Source: Photobacterium piscicola (GTDB taxonomy: Bacteria > Pseudomonadota > Gammaproteobacteria > Enterobacterales > Vibrionaceae). From it: a DNA stretch of 64,000 bases. Under the pieces are notes generated by a model. That model saw nothing but the letters and a program-made list of their open reading frames with translations, was not told the DNA's origin and made no database searches. This document shows, in pieces, positions 60,544 through 64,000 of the stretch (position 1 is its first letter; each line of letters starts with the position of its first letter). The position numbers and the translations under genes were made by a program. The stretch covers positions 1-64,000 of the forward strand of contig NZ_FUZI01000001.1 in the NCBI RefSeq assembly GCF_900166965.1, given 5' to 3'.

Positions 60544-61597
60544 TAAAAAACTTTTATTATTAATAGCGATGTATTCTTCAAATTGTTTTTCTTTTATTCT
60601 CGATGGTGAACTGACAGGTAGCGATCTTAAATTTAAAAATGTGGTTTCTAGTGTTTCCTCTGCTAGTTATAAAACATTAGCTAGCTGGGAGCCTGAAACT
60701 AACTTATTACCAGCAACTTCTTGGTCACCGGGGTTTAAATACGAGAGTAAAAATATCAGCTTGGTAGGGCCTAGTGGTGTAAAAGTCAATATCAGTGATG
60801 CAATTACGATTGTTGGCCTTGAATATAAAGCAAGCAATACATTAAAGGAGGACACTTTAAAATCACCAATAACTAAATGTGATTCGTTTGGAATTAGTGG
60901 TAGTACTACTTTTGTTGTTAATTCAACGGGTTCTACTGTATGTTCTGGTTCTGTTTTAAAAAGTAATAATGCAATGCCTTATCATTTTATTCGGCCTATA
61001 TTATCTATCGATAAAACGAAAATAATTGATGCTTTTGATAATTTACCTACAGCAGATAGACGAGAAGGTATATATAGTTTTAATTTTGGATTTACATATC
61101 CTTATGGTTTTGTTATGCCTTTATCTGGAGTCCAGACGTGGCAAAATAAATTTAAAAACTTAGTGATTAATATAAATTACAAACCGGGCTATTTGATGGA
61201 TGTTCGATTAGAAAAGCCTGGTATACACAAGTTTGATTTTGATATTAGTAAAACAGACAGTGCTTTTCTCGAAGGGATTGCAATGTTTAATGTTATTGCA
61301 ACGGGGTCTTTTTCTACTGGGTTAGTCTTAAATATACCTACGGGTAATGATTTTAATTTAAAGCATATTAACGGAAAGTTAGGTGCTGCAGATATTCCAT
61401 TAAATATTGTTTGTCCTAAATGTGATGTTCAAGAGCTAGTAAAAGATGGTAAAGAGCAAGTATCAACGACTAAAATTAAAGTTAGCGGCTCTAAAGTTAA
61501 ATTACCAATTTTAGTTAAAATAAAAAAAGAAAGGCAAGATGTGGCCCTTGGACGATATTATGGTAATTTTACATTTACTTTTGGGTTAGATATATAA
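60506..61597 (+). CDS. fimbrial tip adhesin candidate
   Basis: A 363-residue secreted protein. ATG at 60506 follows AGAGG and gives signal peptide KKLLLLIAMYSSNCFSF. The frame is open from 60449, but that part overlaps the chaperone and lacks a ribosome site. The mature part has Cys residues and beta-rich segments. Like CooD of the CS1 system, it is a large protein that ends the operon, so a tip adhesin is likely. The receptor is unknown. Confidence 0.6.
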   Translation: MIRKLFLIKLLNNKKLLLLIAMYSSNCFSFILDGELTGSDLKFKNVVSSVSSASYKTLASWEPETNLLPATSWSPGFKYESKNISLVGPSGVKVNISDAITIVGLEYKASNTLKEDTLKSPITKCDSFGISGSTTFVVNSTGSTVCSGSVLKSNNAMPYHFIRPILSIDKTKIIDAFDNLPTADRREGIYSFNFGFTYPYGFVMPLSGVQTWQNKFKNLVININYKPGYLMDVRLEKPGIHKFDFDISKTDSAFLEGIAMFNVIATGSFSTGLVLNIPTGNDFNLKHINGKLGAADIPLNIVCPKCDVQELVKDGKEQVSTTKIKVSGSKVKLPILVKIKKERQDVALGRYYGNFTFTFGLDI

Positions 61598-61693
61598 TTA
61601 AGTTTATTTTTATTTAAATACGACTAGTAGATATTGTTCTCTATGAATTATTTATAGTTAATACTTTCAAATGAATAACTTTTAGGTAACGGT

Positions 61694-61942
61694 GTGTCAA
61701 TAAAAAAGCATCAATTAAGAAAGCGGGTAAATAAAAGATTCCAAGCGGCCTATGATACGCATGGGTATTTATCGTTATGTTCTATTATTAATTCAAATTT
61801 ACAGAAAAAAAGAAAGCAAAAAAATACTATAAAGCCTAAGAAAATATATGCTTTTAAGCAATATGAAGAAAATAGGATACATATTAAATTATTACCTCAA
61901 CAACTAAATATTGCAATCTATAAGAAAGCATCAAATAGTTGA
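61694..61942 (+). CDS. small basic protein at the end of the fimbrial locus
   Basis: An 82-residue Lys/Arg-rich protein from a GTG start with AGG about seven bases upstream. Basic N-terminal half (KKHQLRKRVNKRFQAAY), no signal peptide, so probably cytoplasmic and possibly nucleic-acid-binding. It is followed closely by a strong terminator. Not recognised. It may be the last gene of the fimbrial transcript or a separate regulator. Confidence 0.45.
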   Translation: MSIKKHQLRKRVNKRFQAAYDTHGYLSLCSIINSNLQKKRKQKNTIKPKKIYAFKQYEENRIHIKLLPQQLNIAIYKKASNS

Positions 61943-61959
61943 TGGTAATAGTTGTGAAC

Positions 61960-62008
61960 AACCAAGCCACAATAGGCAATATATCGCCTATTGTGGCTTG
62001 GTTATTTA
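61960..62008. terminator. strong terminator after the fimbrial locus
   Basis: An 18-bp perfect stem: 61960-61977 (AACCAAGCCACAATAGGC) with 61986-62003, eight-base loop. T-rich sequence follows on the plus strand. Confidence 0.88.
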
Positions 62009-62129
62009 TTGGAAAATATATATTAATTTTATAGAGTTAAATTTTAAAATACCTCGCGACACAATGCATTAAGGCTATTGTTTACAAATAAGTCAATAAA
62101 AGTAATTTGCTATTAATAAAATCATCAAT

Positions 62130-62147
62130 TGTGAGGGCTAAATCACA
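62130..62147. promoter_or_regulatory. TGTGA-N8-TCACA dyad upstream of torY
   Basis: TGTGA at 62130-62134 and TCACA at 62143-62147. CRP sites have a six-base spacer and this has eight, so the identity is doubtful. It lies about 105 bases before the torY ATG. Confidence 0.3.
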
Positions 62148-62251
62148 GTTATGAATGATAAAAGATAGTTTATGAGTATATATGTAACATTAGTCGGTAA
62201 AATCCTTTAAATAGCCACACATATAACAAGGCTAACTAAAGGATCATACTT

Positions 62252-63343
62252 ATGAAAAAACGCTATATTGCTCTAATTGCTGTTATCGGCATTATTATTG
62301 GTTGGATAACCTTAGGGGGTACACAAGCTGTACTTCATGCAACCTCTAGCACTGAATTTTGTGTGTCGTGCCATACGATGCAAAAACCACTCGCTGAATA
62401 TCAAGGTTCCGTTCACTTCAGTAATCAAAAAGGCATTCGTGCAGAATGTGCAGACTGTCATATTCCTAAAGATCCTATTGATTATTTAATTACCAAGGTT
62501 CGAGCTTCTAAAGACATCTATCATGAATTTGTTACCGGTAAAATTGATACAGATGCCAAATATGAAGATCATCGCTTAGCAATGGCTGAAACAGTATGGG
62601 GACAAATGCGTGAAAATGATTCAGCTACTTGTCGTTCTTGTCATAGTCTTGATGCGATGGAAACCTATGACCAATCAGCAAGTGCACAGAAAATGCATTT
62701 ATATGGTAAAGAAAATAATCAAACCTGTATTGACTGTCATAAAGGTGTTGCCCACTTTGCACCGCAAGCTACGTTAGATACCTCCGCTTTTGATCACCTT
62801 TTTGACATGGCTAAAAATACTAAAGCAGACGCAGTAAAAGTTTATCCAATTGAAACCATTAAAATGGCTGATCTTGCGACGATTAATCCAACCGTTGAAT
62901 TAACCACTGTCACGCATAAAGATAACCAGCGTACGGTTATGGTTTCTGGTTACCAAATGAAAGGTGCAGAATCTGTTATCTACATGGGTGAGGGTCAACG
63001 TTCAATTATCGCGACCTTAACGGATGCGGGTATTAAAGCATTAAAATTGGGTGAGGCTAAAACTGACGCTTACGGTAATCAATGGCGTAGTGCTGAACTA
63101 ACGGGCACAATTGATGCTCCTGTTCTTGCTTCTAATCAACCGTTATGGGATTACGCAGAAGAATTGGATAACGTTTACTGTGCAACTTGCCACGCTAAAA
63201 TTCCAGCGAATCACTTCACTGTTAACTCTTGGGGCCCTGTTGCAAAAAGCATGGGTGCACGTACAGATATTTCTGAACTAAACCTTGAGATCTTAACTAA
63301 ATTCTTCCAAAACCACGCGAAAGACGTGGCAACTCATCAATAA
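62252..63343 (+). CDS. torY: pentaheme c-type cytochrome TorY (NapC/NirT family)
   Basis: A 363-residue membrane-anchored cytochrome. An N-terminal membrane helix ([17 protein letters not shown]) is followed by five heme-binding CxxCH motifs: CVSCH, CADCH, CRSCH, CIDCH and, near the C-terminus, CATCH. Four in the NapC-like part plus a C-terminal fifth is the TorC/TorY layout, and its size is close to TorY (366). It carries electrons from quinol to the periplasmic reductase encoded 13 bases downstream. Preceded by AAAGGA before the ATG. Confidence 0.9.
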   Translation: MKKRYIALIAVIGIIIGWITLGGTQAVLHATSSTEFCVSCHTMQKPLAEYQGSVHFSNQKGIRAECADCHIPKDPIDYLITKVRASKDIYHEFVTGKIDTDAKYEDHRLAMAETVWGQMRENDSATCRSCHSLDAMETYDQSASAQKMHLYGKENNQTCIDCHKGVAHFAPQATLDTSAFDHLFDMAKNTKADAVKVYPIETIKMADLATINPTVELTTVTHKDNQRTVMVSGYQMKGAESVIYMGEGQRSIIATLTDAGIKALKLGEAKTDAYGNQWRSAELTGTIDAPVLASNQPLWDYAEELDNVYCATCHAKIPANHFTVNSWGPVAKSMGARTDISELNLEILTKFFQNHAKDVATHQ

Positions 63344-63356
63344 GGGAGTGGTGACT

Positions 63357-64000
63357 ATGACAACTATTACTCGTCGCGGCTTTTTAAAAGGCGCAAGTGC
63401 ATCTGCTGGTGCATTAGCGATCACCTCTATAGCTCCATTATCGGTTAATGCTACTACGCTTGGCCGTACTGATTCATTGGTGCTAACTGCTGGTCGTATG
63501 GGGCCTTTGCTTTGTGAAGTTAAAGATGGCCAATTGGTATCGACTAAAAATGGATTAGCACAAACAGTGCCCAACAGCTTGCAACAAACGGGGCCTTCTC
63601 AGGTTTATACTAAAGCGCGTGTTAAGTACCCAATGGTGCGTAAAGGCTATTTAGCAAACCCAAGTGCTCCTCAAGGTGTACGCGGTAGCGATGAATTTGT
63701 GCAAGTATCATGGGATGAGGCTTATAAGCTGATCCATGAGCAACATATGCGTATTCGTAAAGCTTATGGCCCTGAGTCTATCTTTGCTGGTTCTTATGGC
63801 TGGCGTTCAAGTGGTGTCTTGCACAAAGCGCAAACATTACTTCAGCGTTATATGAGTATGTCGGGTGGTTATGCGGGTCACTTAGGCGACTATTCTACGG
63901 GTGCGGCTCAAGTTATTATGCCGCACGTTGTTGGCTCGATTGAAGTTTATGAACAACAAACTACTTACCCTGTAATTCTAGAAAACAGTAAAGTGGTTGT
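63357..64000 (+). CDS. torZ: trimethylamine N-oxide reductase TorZ, 5' part (runs off the window)
   Basis: The first 214 codons of a molybdenum (MGD) oxidoreductase; the stop lies beyond the window. The Tat signal [10 protein letters not shown] is followed by [30 protein letters not shown] and [18 protein letters not shown], which holds the Mo-ligand Ser, follow TorZ more closely than TorA. GGAG lies ten bases before the ATG. With TorY it forms a TMAO/N-oxide respiratory system in the periplasm. Regulators torRST are not seen in the window. Confidence 0.88.
   Translation, partial: MTTITRRGFLKGASASAGALAITSIAPLSVNATTLGRTDSLVLTAGRMGPLLCEVKDGQLVSTKNGLAQTVPNSLQQTGPSQVYTKARVKYPMVRKGYLANPSAPQGVRGSDEFVQVSWDEAYKLIHEQHMRIRKAYGPESIFAGSYGWRSSGVLHKAQTLLQRYMSMSGGYAGHLGDYSTGAAQVIMPHVVGSIEVYEQQTTYPVILENSKVV

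Overview
The window looks like chromosome of a marine gammaproteobacterium of the Vibrionaceae, most likely Photobacterium. This rests on gene content and low G+C, not on a database match. Indicators are a VF530-family protein, a complete ATP synthase operon in a non-standard setting, a TorYZ-type trimethylamine N-oxide reductase, UhpT, FeoBC, PdxH and an aryl polyene (APE) pigment locus of the kind known from Aliivibrio fischeri.

Layout. 1-430: a 13-bp tandem repeat array cut by the window edge, then four copies of a 13-bp palindrome. 0.4-10.5 kb: single housekeeping or accessory genes (LapD-like c-di-GMP receptor, pdxH, a PAS-LuxR regulator, a YhbP-like protein, a secreted DUF11 protein, a ferritin-like protein, a CatB-like acetyltransferase, ackA, a C69 dipeptidase). 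10.5-19 kb: feoB-feoC, a DUF1800/DUF1501 pair and uhpT. 19.4-19.9 kb: a probable structured non-coding RNA. 20.5-36.1 kb: a 17-gene minus-strand APE operon. 36.3-38.7 kb: a divergent methyltransferase and a halogenase-like flavoprotein that probably tailor the pigment. 38.8-40.2 kb: VF530 and a four-repeat zinc-ribbon protein. 40.7-47.6 kb: atpIBEFHAGDC.

47.8-53.2 kb is an AT-rich accessory stretch. It holds two paralogous XRE-type regulators that share an upstream motif, an intact EAL phosphodiesterase, an IS3-family remnant and about 1.5 kb with no clear gene. One paralog carries an 11-base G tract inside its reading frame. 53.2-61.9 kb: a large cell-surface lipoprotein divergent from an alternative chaperone-usher fimbrial operon (pilin, minor subunit, usher, chaperone, tip protein), with a terminator-like hairpin just after the pilin. 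62.2-64 kb: torY and the 5' part of torZ, which runs off the end.

How the genes work together. In the APE operon an ammonia-lyase probably makes a cinnamate-type starter. ApeH activates it, ApeE/ApeF carry it, ApeO/ApeC/ApeR with ApeQ and ApeI/ApeP extend it to a polyene, and ApeD/ApeJ/ApeK with ApeL/ApeM/ApeN attach and export it to the outer membrane. The LapD-like protein, the EAL protein, the fimbriae and the large lipoprotein all point to surface attachment. ATP synthase and TorYZ serve energy metabolism.

Most promising for follow-up: the methyltransferase/halogenase-like pair beside the APE operon, and the two-regulator locus with the G tract.
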